A DNA stretch of 64,000 nucleotides. Origin: Musa acuminata AAA Group (taxonomy: Eukaryota > Streptophyta > Magnoliopsida > Zingiberales > Musaceae). The position numbers and the translations under genes were made by a program. How positions within the stretch are numbered: the stretch's first letter is position 1; the number at the start of each line of letters is the position of its first letter. Under the pieces are notes generated by a model. The model was given only the letters and a program-made list of their open reading frames with translations, was not told where the DNA came from and ran no database searches. Shown one piece after another: positions 35,566-45,110 of this stretch. The stretch covers positions 44,603,501 through 44,667,500 of the forward strand of contig NC_088357.1 in assembly GCF_036884655.1 (NCBI RefSeq), in the 5' to 3' direction.

Positions 35566-36009
35566 GGTTTTCTGCGCAAAAGACAGTTTTGCCCCTTGGA
35601 ATTTGAGAAATTCCAGTTTCTGTCTTTTGTCCAAATTACGAAAATACCCTTAGGAATTGAGAAATTCCCAATATATCCCTGATTTCAGAAAATATTAATT
35701 AATTAAAAGGTTTAGTTGATTATTATTTTTATTATCTAGTAGTCCTACATAATGACGATTATTTATACATGTGATGTATGATGAGTGGACGGATGATCAT
35801 GGACGGATGATCATGTGATGTATGATGAGTGGACGGATTATTTATACTTTGTCTGCTGCTTCATTTTCCACGTAGTTTTTTTTCTTTTTTCATCAATTAG
35901 TTTCTGATATGTGCGCAAATACGAAACTTTTATTATAGCATGTCTTCGTTGCTATTATTTGTAATTATCATGTCAACATCTCTTCGTGTAGTGCTGTTGC
36001 TGTTGCTGT
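35566..36009. other. end of retroelement leader; hairpin and short direct repeats
   Basis: A nested palindrome at 35,577-35,629 is followed by AT-rich sequence. Near 35,772-35,838 the word GTGATGTATGATGAGTGGAC occurs twice, separated by a palindromic GATCATGGACGGATGATCATG-like stretch. No gene. Confidence 0.5.
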
Positions 36010-36253
36010 TGTTGCTGCAACTTCAAAACATTTTTTATAGTTGTGAACTCTGCTTGGTAGAGCTTATTATGGCTGACTGCTGCATTCTTGTGAGGAGAAC
36101 AAAGAAGGCTTCCTCAAGGAGGGATTGCTTGCACGTGATCAAGTGATTGATTGCTGCATTCCATCACGACAATACAGCGAGCTCACTCCCTTTCGAGCAT
36201 TTGAACAAACAGTTTGCGCGCTTGGGTAATGCTGATCTCAACCTCATTCTGTT

Positions 36254-36922
36254 TCAAAAGGAGAGGGCCACCAGGATGGCCTGGCGGCACCGGGCGCGGG
36301 CCTGCTCGATCCGCTCCGCGAGCGTCTCCTCCTTGACGGCGGCCCGCACCATGGCCAGGTCCATCTCCATGAGGCGCAGCACGCGGTGCAGCTCCGTGAC
36401 CATCCGCTCCTCCACCTCGCCGCCGGCCTGCAGCACCTCCGCCTCCTCCCGCGCCCGCTCCGCCACGATCTCCCCGGTCTTCGCCAGCAGCTCCGCGGTC
36501 CCGAACCGCCCACGCGCCATCAGCCCCTCCAGCTTCTCCAGGAAGTCCGCGATCACCCACCCCTTGGGCTTCTCGATCTTGATCTCCTTGGTCCGCTTCC
36601 ACCCGATCTCGAAGTTGGGCGGCTCCCGTCTCTGCAGACCGGACCGCCACCCGGGTTCGCGGAGGATCGCCGACTTCCACCGCTTCTCGATCTCGAAGGA
36701 GGTAGTGATGGCCGCCGGCGGGAGGTCCGGCAATTCCTCCGATTGGTTAGCTTCAAGGGTAGGATTCGAGTCCGAGGCAGGGTCAGGGTTTCCAATGGAA
36801 GGGGACGAGGAGGTGCAGCGGGGGCCGCGGAATGGGGTAGCGGGAAGCTTTTGGCGGGAAGGGTGGGGATGAGGAAGGCGGGAGTTTGGTGGCGGGAAGA
36901 GGTGGAAGGCGGAGGAGGCCAT
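36254..36922 (-). CDS. conserved plant protein of unknown function, 222 aa
   Basis: A single-exon protein whose function I do not recognise. The first 40 residues (MASSAFHLFPPPNSRLPHP...) are rich in Ser, Pro and Arg with few acids, as in plastid or mitochondrial transit peptides; targeting is inference. Residues about 65-222 look like a compact conserved domain: EIEKRWKSAILREPG, then FEIGWKRTKEIKIEKPKGW, then a long helical stretch with GRFGTAELLAKTGEIVAERA, MVTELHRVLRLMEMDLAMV and AVKEETLAERIEQARARCR. Helix-rich, charged, no membrane segment. Its frame is intact, whereas the duplicate at 8.3-8.8 kb has at least three breaks. A 12-residue upstream frame precedes it in the leader. Family membership was not checked. 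Confidence 0.75.
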   Translation of the reverse strand: MASSAFHLFPPPNSRLPHPHPSRQKLPATPFRGPRCTSSSPSIGNPDPASDSNPTLEANQSEELPDLPPAAITTSFEIEKRWKSAILREPGWRSGLQRREPPNFEIGWKRTKEIKIEKPKGWVIADFLEKLEGLMARGRFGTAELLAKTGEIVAERAREEAEVLQAGGEVEERMVTELHRVLRLMEMDLAMVRAAVKEETLAERIEQARARCRQAILVALSF

Positions 36923-36981
36923 TTGGCGGAAAAAAGGGTGAGAGAAACGCCTTGCAATAGGAAATGGAGATGAGGAGAGGG

Positions 36982-37020
36982 TTATTTGTGAGTGAAGATG
37001 GAAGGCGGAGGAGGCGCCAT
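36982..37020 (-). promoter_or_regulatory. upstream open reading frame made by a tandem duplication of the leader
   Basis: The leader and start-codon region of the unknown gene was tandemly duplicated: TGGAAGGCGGAGGAGGC occurs at 36,903-36,919 and again at 36,999-37,015. The upstream copy retains an ATG at 37,020 that opens a 12-codon frame (MAPPPPSIFTHK) ending at 36,982. The homologous arm at 8.2-8.3 kb has only one copy, so the duplication is later than the segmental duplication. Confidence 0.6.
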
Positions 37021-37915
37021 TTGGTAGAAGCGCTTTGCGATACAGGTGGAGATAAGGAAAGGGTTATTGTAGCATAGACATACCTTCTTTGTGTGGACCA
37101 ATTCGATGCCATTGGAATGGCCCTTCCATCCTCAACAAACCAAGCATGAAAAACTAGGAAGATGAAATCCTTCCTTTTTACCAACTCTTTTGATGTTGCA
37201 ATAAGTTGGACTGTTATTTATTTTGAAATTGAAATTGTTCCTTTTAAGTATATCAGATGATTGCAGGATCCATTACTTGTTTTCTGTGTGGTTAATGGGC
37301 TGCAAGGAGCAGCCATTGCGCATTTTTGAGCTGGGTATGTCAATATTCTAATGGTATTTCATTTTAATTGGCAGGTGAAGGAGCTGGTTTTGGATGATTA
37401 ACTTTGGCACGAAGTATTCGGGTGAACGATACACGAAGTATTTGGGTGTCGTACATTGAATGTGGTAAGTTTATCTTAAGCATTCTCATGAAGTCTATAC
37501 CATCTGCCCAAATGCTTAAACTTATGTTAAGCACATCTAATTCTTATAAATTCAGTTCTTTTTTACTTTTCAATAAGGAACTAAATCAATACATTATATG
37601 TTTTCTATAATACCAAAATATGCCCATGGTAAAATTCTCTCATTTTTTTTCTTATTTTACTCTTTCACACATTACATAACAAACTTAGAGTAGGATACAA
37701 ACTTTGGATCTTTTGAGTGCGCAAAATGTCTTTGTGAAATTACTGTATTTGTGATTTCCTCCTGATGTTTAAACTTCTTGCAGTTCTTGCAAGAGAATCC
37801 GCATTCAGATTTTGCCACAATTTCTACTGTGTAATTCTCGGGCCAAGATATCCATATTCCTTGAACCAATCACCAACAACTGAAAGTTGCTGTCTTAGAA
37901 GAAGGTGCTTTAAAA

Positions 37916-38981
37916 AGAAACTGTTGTCTGAAATTTCTGAAACCAGATATTGCATTTTTCTTGTGCACCTATGGTCCTTAGTTAACTCTTACTGTAGTGG
38001 TTACAAAGAAATTATCGAACATGATAATGCAGCTGAGGACTGAGGACTGAAGGTGCATAAGAATAATGTAATTTAGAGACTTCAAGTTACAAAGAAACTA
38101 TCAAACATGATCAGTGCAGCCTGTAGCGGTAAGGTGATAGAGTAGGAGCAATGAAAATTCAGAGTTAAAAGCATACATATTAGGTGTCAAACACCACTTA
38201 TTAGTTCATCCCAATAGCAGCTTGCAAAGAAAATTATACCACCAGGCAAGGTATAGTTTGATATCTTTCAAATAAGAAAGTATAATAGATAAAACAATAG
38301 GATAAACTCTATTTTTCTTTAAAGGTTAAATGAGAATTCAAACATGAAATCTATATGAACTGATTCACAATATGCTTAAATATTAGAAAGGTCTACCTTA
38401 GCCTATGCCATTATTGATGTCCTCAAGGAGTGTCTCCAGTTTCAGGTTCTCTGTATTGTTTGGTGAGGTCAGAATCATCCTCCGTGTTAGGTTCTCTTCT
38501 ACATGATCTCCTCCACTTGGTCATCTATTTGCGACAAGGATTTGAGATAACGATTTGCCATCATAAAAGATGATGGACCGGCTATAATCTGATGAACGCG
38601 ACCACTTAGGAGAGACCACATCTAAAATCCATCATGACATTGGTTTCCATTCAGGAAAAGTGACTCAGATTTGACACTATAATATCTACTGCTAACATTT
38701 CTTTCAAATGCTTTTAAGGTATGTTTGTTATTTCGATGTTGCAGGTTGATAAATGCAGATGTTTTTCTGCCAATGCAGGTGAAAGGCATTGGGCTTTATG
38801 CTGGTTTTAGAATGGAACAAAGAATAATATGAAGATGGGAAGAGACCAAAATCCAAACACACTGTCGGAAAGCTTAGACGTGGGGTAAGGATGTTTGGGC
38901 TGAGGCCTCAGTTGAAACTAGCTTTTACACTAGCCAATTCACAATTATGGGAAACAACACAAACAAACGGATTGACTTAAA
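37916..38981. other. intergenic, no gene recognised
   Basis: AT-rich sequence with no convincing coding. Possible decayed gene pieces near 38,390-38,560 could not be assigned. Confidence 0.4.
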
Positions 38982-39440
38982 ATGGATCAAACCCCATTTG
39001 ACTTTATTAAATTAAATACTGATGGCTCCTCTTTCATGCAGGTTGGCAGGTTGGGATTTGTTATAGAGATAGTGATGAAACTTGTAGATTTGCGGGCTAC
39101 AAAGGGCTCTTGGAGCTTTCTGCTCTCCAATGTAAAGCATTGGCAATCAAAAAAGGCCCCTTCCATGCTTGATAAAGGGCTTCGCATCAATCATATGGTA
39201 GATCGACTCCTTGATATTGAAAGAATACATCATGACAAGACTCCCCATGGAAGATCCAATATTTGACATGACAGACATCTTAAGTTTCTTTTTTTGATTG
39301 CATTCATTGCTTTAGAGAATGCAACAGAACATTGGGTTTCTTTGGAAGGAAGACTTTCCTTCAGATTTCATTCTCCATTTTGGTTGATGACCTTCATAGG
39401 TCATTTTTATAGACTTTATCCTCTGTAATTAAACCTTTCT
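38982..39440 (+). mobile_element. RNase H domain relic of a non-LTR retroelement (LINE-type)
   Basis: The frame at 38,982 reads FDFIKLNTDGSSFMQVGRLG, the start of the RNase H fold used at the end of plant LINE-type reverse transcriptases (LNTDGS motif). Further parts of the domain appear in other frames down to about 39,440, separated by frameshifts and stops. The last part (39,295-39,440) is also present at 43,162-43,360 because it belongs to the tandem duplication of F-box genes C and D. Confidence 0.6.
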
Positions 39441-41500
39441 ACTTTTTTGGGGGAAAAAAAAAACCTCTTAGACGTGAACATTGAGTGTATAGCTTTTGTG
39501 CATCCTCTCTCCTTTAAATTGAAAATACTTGGGTGTGAGATGAAGATTGAGATAGGATTAAGAATAGGCTTGTATTATTAAGAATTAAAAGAGTTGATGA
39601 GTAAATATTAGGTTTCTTTAATTAAAATTTTCAACAATATGAGCATAATACATATAATCCTCTTAGAAGGCAAATTTATAATACAATAAATGTTTCCATG
39701 CTTTTTTCTCTATTATACGTGAAATTTCAGCATGCAGATTATTCCAAATCCGCTTCATTTCTCTTTATCGTATCCATTTAAATCTATCGTTTCTCCTCAT
39801 CCAGCATTTGCATTCTTTTTATTCTATTCACAACATAACGTTCTATCACAACGAAAGGGAGGTTTGTTTTCCAAGCATAACCAGTGAAGCAGCAAAGGCA
39901 AGACTAATCGTAAGCAACAATTCAGTATCTAATGGATCCTTTTGTTCCCAAAGAACCCTTACACTATATTATACGGCACTAATCCAAGCAACCAATGACT
40001 CATTACAAGCATCTTAGACTTTACATGCGATAGGACGACGCAAGCTTACGTGACGATGATGATGATGATGATGGTGGTGTAGAGCAAGGAGTAAGAATGG
40101 GAGGAGCCATCGGTTGGAGTTACAACCATCACGCTCGATCGGTCCTCCACTTGGGAGTGAACCATCCAAGCAAATCACCTGCCACTTCCAACCCTGCAAC
40201 TTGGAATGTACGCCCAGTCTGCATGCAATACCTCCTCAGGTTATCTTTAACACGCCTTCGATAGTAAACACAGTCTGACTTTATTAACTCTGACTCTAAC
40301 GATGATTCCATGTTGGACACCGACACCCCCTCCGAGAAGCCACCGATGAAGAAGGTGCGACCGCCCAAGCTATTCACCTCCACCACCTGACGCCATAGTC
40401 TGCCCTCCCAAACCTTGAAAACCTTTAACCGTTGCGGCTCTGATCTCGGGTCGGTGTTGTAGTACACGATGAAGATGTCACCATCGGACCCCACCAACCT
40501 ACCTTGGAATGGGCCGGGATGATGATCTCCCTTTCTAAACAGGGAGGGAACGGAGATGACCGACGCCTTACGACAGGGTTCGAACATGTAGACAATGAGT
40601 TCTGCCGAGTCGGTTAGAACATATAATCTTCCACGATGAAACATGATGTCCATGGGGTCATCTATTTCCAATCTCTCAAACGTATGATTCCCTGGTTTAT
40701 GCACAGTCACACTTCTGTATGAGTCGAAGAATTCGCTACCCAACGTTATGAACAGACAACCTGCTGCAAGCGGAGATGTCGATATGATGCACTTAACGAG
40801 ACGGTGGACGCATGGAGAAATATCGACTGTATCTCCCGTGATTGGGTTTAGGAGACGCGCCTTAGAACCAAAGAGAACCTCTGGAGGATTGTATGAGAAC
40901 GTCAGCCAGCCTTTGGATGACCCGCAACACCACTGGCTTCGAAACTCCTCGGGGATCTCCAGGCACAAGCTTCGTCGTCCATTGGAGATGGTGCAAAGGC
41001 TCCATCTCCGGGGAGCCGGATGGCCGGGGGAGACCACCAACCATGGAGCACGAGAATCAAAGAGGAAGTTGATGGTTGAAGTGGTTGACAACCAAGATTT
41101 GCAGACAGTGCCGATACGAATATGATCGACTATAGTTAGGTGCTTGAGGATCAACTTCATCACATCCGTATGAAGCTGAGACCATCTTTCTTCTTCACCT
41201 TTGTGTGGAGGAGCCATTCGTACTTAGCATCTAAGAAAATTCAATTTGTTTCAACAAATGAGACGTGTAAATAAAAATATTTAAGCGTCATAATTAGGAA
41301 AGAAACCAATCATCTACATTTGGATTTATTCTAAAAATCATCAAATTTACATTAGAACAAAATTATCAAATATAAAAAAAAGAGACTTATTCTAAACAAT
41401 AAATTGATGGTCGATTTTAATTCCTATTTGGATTTGGTTTTGAGACATGGTTAAATTTGGTCATTCATTTAACAATAAATTGCTTACGAATATTATTTCG
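39295..41500. repeat. tandem segmental duplication, unit 1 (carries F-box gene C)
   Basis: It aligns with about 43,162-45,110 in the same orientation: the retroelement tail, the 3' flank beginning TTCAGTATCTAATGGATCC (39,920 versus 43,574), the gene, and its upstream flank up to the ATTGATGGTC...TTTAATTC block (41,403 versus 45,035). Unit 1 has about 270 extra bases at 39,645-39,920. Confidence 0.85.
40129..41217 (-). CDS. F-box/DUF295 protein, gene C, C-terminally frameshifted
   Basis: A 362-residue single-exon frame starting at the conserved MAPP methionine. The F-box is near residues 13-50 (TDVMKLILKHLTIVDHI, VCKSWLSTTS). DUF295 signatures CCGSSKGWL, LLNPITGD, MFHRGRLYVLTDSAEL and GRTFFIGGFSEGVSVS are intact. 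After GWFTP the frame leaves the one used by genes A and B, by loss of one base just before the EDRSS motif, and stops at once with KWRTDRA. The lost continuation still exists in another frame, including an ATC repeat that would encode an isoleucine run (40,057-40,075). The protein therefore lacks the hydrophobic tail. It may still be functional, because F-box and DUF295 core are whole. Confidence 0.85.
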   Translation of the reverse strand: MAPPHKGEEERWSQLHTDVMKLILKHLTIVDHIRIGTVCKSWLSTTSTINFLFDSRAPWLVVSPGHPAPRRWSLCTISNGRRSLCLEIPEEFRSQWCCGSSKGWLTFSYNPPEVLFGSKARLLNPITGDTVDISPCVHRLVKCIISTSPLAAGCLFITLGSEFFDSYRSVTVHKPGNHTFERLEIDDPMDIMFHRGRLYVLTDSAELIVYMFEPCRKASVISVPSLFRKGDHHPGPFQGRLVGSDGDIFIVYYNTDPRSEPQRLKVFKVWEGRLWRQVVEVNSLGGRTFFIGGFSEGVSVSNMESSLESELIKSDCVYYRRRVKDNLRRYCMQTGRTFQVAGLEVAGDLLGWFTPKWRTDRA

Positions 41501-43766
41501 TGTAGAAGAGGAAAGGTCATTAAGAATTTGGAACTTAAATGAGGGAGAAATCTTACCAAGAGCGAAAAATACCTATATCACTTCCGTTTGAGAGCAAATG
41601 TCAGTATATCTTTGGGTTTGGGAATATTTTAGTATTAATACTAATTTTGATTCTTTTTTGCATGCCTGACTTGGGCTGATCAGGTATGAGGAAGTAGGGT
41701 GTTGCTAGACTTAGTGAGGCTCAGGATGAAATAAAATTGAGGTAGTGGTAGATGATAAGCCTATGATATATTTGTGTTTGATGCTTTAATATATATATAT
41801 GGAGGTATAGTATGGTTGCAAAAAGATTCATTCATAAAAGGAGAGGTCTTGGGTTTAGGAAAGTTGTCCTAAACTCAATATAATTAACACCCCATCCAGA
41901 TGACTTAGATTCATGAGATGGCATAAGCTAAAGTTTAAGAAAGTTATCCATTCTTATGTCACTTGTTAGTATTATCATTCTTTTTAACTAATAGAGGAGC
42001 TTTGGTTGAGCTTCTTGGCTATCATCGACCAGAGGAATCATAACAAGCTTAGGCCACTGATGAATGCATGGATCAACACAAAAGAATAAAAATTAACTAA
42101 CTATTTGTCTAGGTTTATTATCAAACTTCATGACGTAGTTGAGATATTCATGTGCTTAATAAATAATTAGGTTTTGTGTTACTGTTAGATGCATTAATTG
42201 TGAGAGAAAAGGGATGATGATTTGCGTCATCCCAATTAGGACTTAGACTTGTTGTACGAGACCAAACAATACTTCAACATGAAGAATGACTTGGACCCTC
42301 GATTGGAAAGGAAACCCATGGTCACTCAAGACATCATTGGTAGTATGGTCTAGGATCAATCCATCCAGATGCCCTTGTTGAGTGAAGATAGAGACTTTGG
42401 GTCCAAGATCAACTATTGTAATGGAAATCAGAGAGGATTTGTAGTTTTTCTATAGCATTATCTCAATAGTTCCTAAGTTTGGTTATCAATTTGATTTATT
42501 AAAATTCATATAATATGATCTCTTATTTTATTACTCTTGTGTTTAAAAGAGGAAAGGCTATTGAGCACTCAAAACATAAATGAGAAAATTTTTCTTTCAA
42601 ACATAAAAGAAATATATCTATCATATCCCTTGTATTACTTTAATTTGAGAGCAAAAATACTCCTATCTTATATCGTGCTTCCTATAAGAAAGCGTAAAGA
42701 GTGAGTATGGGCTTAATTAGTTACCTTAAGTATTTCGATCTTTGTACTTTCAAAAGTTATACTAGAAATATTTAATTCTATTATTCCTTGAGCAGTTGAC
42801 TTTGCTAACAAAAATATCGCATGTGCCTCATTTTAGTTTACCACTAAGTATGTATAATATTTTGATGGTTGATGGCGTGAGAAGAAATAAGGTTAAATAT
42901 TTTACTTTCATAAAAATAGGGATCCCAATATAACTTTTGAAAGTATAGGGATTGGAATGTTAAAAAGATAACTATATGAGGTAATTTGTAATTAGCCCAA
43001 AAAGTTTTAATGAAAAATTATTCATATATATTCATTCGTTTTGGATATTAAATATTTATTCAATAAGTTTTAAATAAAAATATTTGAGAAGTCCATTATA
43101 TATAATATTATTCTTGTAACCACCGATTTAATTAAGTAATATTATCCATTATATATAATATTGTCTTAATGCACTCATTGCTTCAGAGCATGCAAAAGAA
43201 CAATCCATTGGGCTGCCTCAAAGGGCGACAAGAAGATACTTTGAGTTTTCTGGAAGGAAGACTTTCCTTCAGATTTCACTCTCCATTTTTTTTTTATGAC
43301 CTTCATAGATCATTTTTATAGACCTTTGTAATTAATCCTTTCTATTTTTTTGAAAAAAAAAATAAAACTTAGACATGCGAACATTGAGTGTACAGCTTTT
43401 TTTGTGCTCCAAACATGCATCCCCTCTCCTTTAAATTGAAAATACTTGGGTGTTTGATGAAGATTGAGATTGGATTAAGAATAGGCTTATATTATTAAGA
43501 GTTAAAAGAGTTGATTAGTATATCTTAGGTTTCCTTAATAAAAATTTTCAACAATATGAGCATAATACAATAATTCAGTATCTAATGGATCCTTTTGTTC
43601 CCAAAGAACCCTTATACTATATTATACTGCACTAATCCTAGCAACTAATGACTCATTACAAGCATCTTAGACTTTACATGCGATAGGAGGACGCAAGCTA
43701 ACATGACGATGATGATGCAAGGAGTAAGAATGGGAGGAGGCATTGGTTGGAGTTACAACCACAAGC
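41218..43766. other. intergenic between F-box genes C and D
   Basis: It holds the upstream region of gene C (acceptor-like TTTTCTTAG before the ATG on the minus strand), AT-rich sequence without genes, foldback element copy 3 (42,709-42,999), and from 43,162 the start of duplication unit 2. No coding was recognised in 41,500-42,700. Confidence 0.45.
42709..42999. mobile_element. foldback (MITE-like) element, copy 3
   Basis: The left end GGGCTTAATTAGTTACC is complementary to the right end GGTAATTTGTAATTAGCCC. The inner arms TACTTTCAAAAGTTATACT and ATATAACTTTTGAAAGTA pair. It is the same family as 3,342-3,578 and 22,053-22,340. A shift in the left arm suggests a small deletion or replacement. 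No coding. Confidence 0.7.
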
Positions 43767-45110
43767 TCAATCGGTCCTCGACATGGGAGCAAACCATCCA
43801 AGCAAATCATCTGCCACTTCCAACCCCGCGACTTGGAATGTACGCCCAGTCTGCATGCAATACCTCCTCAAGTTATCTTTAACACTCCTTCGATAATATA
43901 TACAGTCTGACTTTATTAACTCTGACTCTAACGATGATTTCATGTTGGATACCGACACCCCCTCCGAGAAGTCGCCGATGAAGAAGGTACGACCGCCCAA
44001 GCTATTCACCTTCACTGCGCGAAGCCATAGTCCCCACTTCCTGACCTTGAAAACCTTTAACTGTTGCAGCTCTGATCTCGGGTCGGTGTTGTAGTACACG
44101 ACGAAGACGTCACCATCGGACCCCACCAGCCTACCCTGGAATGAGCTAGAACGGCGATCTCCCTCTCCTCTATTCAGGAAGGGAATGGGGATGACCAACG
44201 CCTTGTGTCGGGGTTTGAACATGTAGACCTTGACTTTTGCCGAGTCAGTCAGAACATACAATCTTCCATGATGAAACATTATGTCCACGGGCTCGTCATC
44301 TATTTCCAATGTCTTGAACGTATGATGTCGGAGTTTATGTACAGTCACACTTTTGTATGGTTCTAAGAATCTATTACCCAACGTTATGAAGAGACAATCT
44401 GTCGCAAGCGGAGATGTCGATACGATGCTCTTATCGATATGGTGGCTGCATGGAGAAATATCGAGTGTATCTCCCGTGATTGGATTTAGGAGACGAGCCT
44501 TAGAACCAAGGAAAACTTCTGGAGGATTGTGTGAGAACGTCAACCAGCTTTTGGACGACCCGCAACACCACTGGCTTTGAAACTCCTCTGGCATCTCCAT
44601 GCCTAAGCTTCGTCGTCCATTGGAGACGGGGCAAAGGCTCCATCTTCGAAGAGCCGGACTGCTGGGGGAGACCACCAACCATGGAGCACGAGAATCAGGG
44701 AGGAAGTCGATGGTTGAAGTAGTTGACCACCAAGATTTACAGACAACGCCAACACGGATATGATCCGCTATAGTTAGGTGCTTTAGGATCATCTCCATCA
44801 CATTCATCTGAAGTTGAGACCATCTTTCTTCTTCATCTTTGTGTGGAGGAGCCATTCGTCCTCGAGTACCTAAGAAAATTCAATTTGTTTCAGGGAATTA
44901 GTAGGCGTGCAAAATAAATAAAAAGATTAAGTGTCATTATTAGGAAGGAAACCAATCATCTCATAATACTCAAATTTACATTAGAAAAAAATTACCAAAT
45001 ATTAAAAAGAGACTTATTCTTAAAAAAATTTAAATCGATGGTCTATTTTAATTCATATTTGGATTTGCTTTTGTGATAGATTTAAAATTGGTTATCTATT
45101 TAACTTAGTT
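43162..45110. repeat. tandem segmental duplication, unit 2 (carries F-box gene D)
   Basis: The partner of 39,295-41,500 in direct orientation, offset by about 3.7 kb. Gene, both flanks and the retroelement tail were duplicated together. Confidence 0.85.
43767..44855 (-). CDS. F-box/DUF295 protein, gene D, C-terminally frameshifted
   Basis: A 362-residue single-exon frame, the closest relative of gene C: MAPPHKDEEERWSQL at the start and the same signatures CCGSSKSWL, LLNPITGD, MFHHGRLYVLTDSAKV, GRTFFIGDFSEGVSVS. The F-box is near 13-50 (MNVMEMILKHLTIADHI, VCKSWWSTTS). It has the same one-base loss before the EDR motif as gene C and ends MSRTD. A second one-base loss a few codons further on would block even a restored frame, so decay has gone further here than in C. 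The hydrophobic tail is absent. The shared break shows that the frameshift happened before the tandem duplication. Confidence 0.85.
   Translation of the reverse strand: MAPPHKDEEERWSQLQMNVMEMILKHLTIADHIRVGVVCKSWWSTTSTIDFLPDSRAPWLVVSPSSPALRRWSLCPVSNGRRSLGMEMPEEFQSQWCCGSSKSWLTFSHNPPEVFLGSKARLLNPITGDTLDISPCSHHIDKSIVSTSPLATDCLFITLGNRFLEPYKSVTVHKLRHHTFKTLEIDDEPVDIMFHHGRLYVLTDSAKVKVYMFKPRHKALVIPIPFLNRGEGDRRSSSFQGRLVGSDGDVFVVYYNTDPRSELQQLKVFKVRKWGLWLRAVKVNSLGGRTFFIGDFSEGVSVSNMKSSLESELIKSDCIYYRRSVKDNLRRYCMQTGRTFQVAGLEVADDLLGWFAPMSRTD

Larger units (their letters stand above)
36010..37915 (-). repeat. inverted segmental duplication, arm with the intact gene
   Basis: The partner of 7,370-8,935 in opposite orientation, about 28 kb away. 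It contains the intact coding region at 36,254-36,922 plus flanks. One flank, near 37,205-37,400 on the plus strand, still resembles a coding exon fragment with an in-frame stop. Confidence 0.85.

Noticed and set aside
35044..35634. Ala/Arg/Pro-rich open frames of 130-196 codons on both strands
   Set aside because: They follow from the extreme GC content, overlap in several phases, and lie in the leader of a retroelement.
40014..40199. Minus-strand frame with a histidine run
   Set aside because: The run is the ATC/GAT repeat of the former gene C tail read in another phase.
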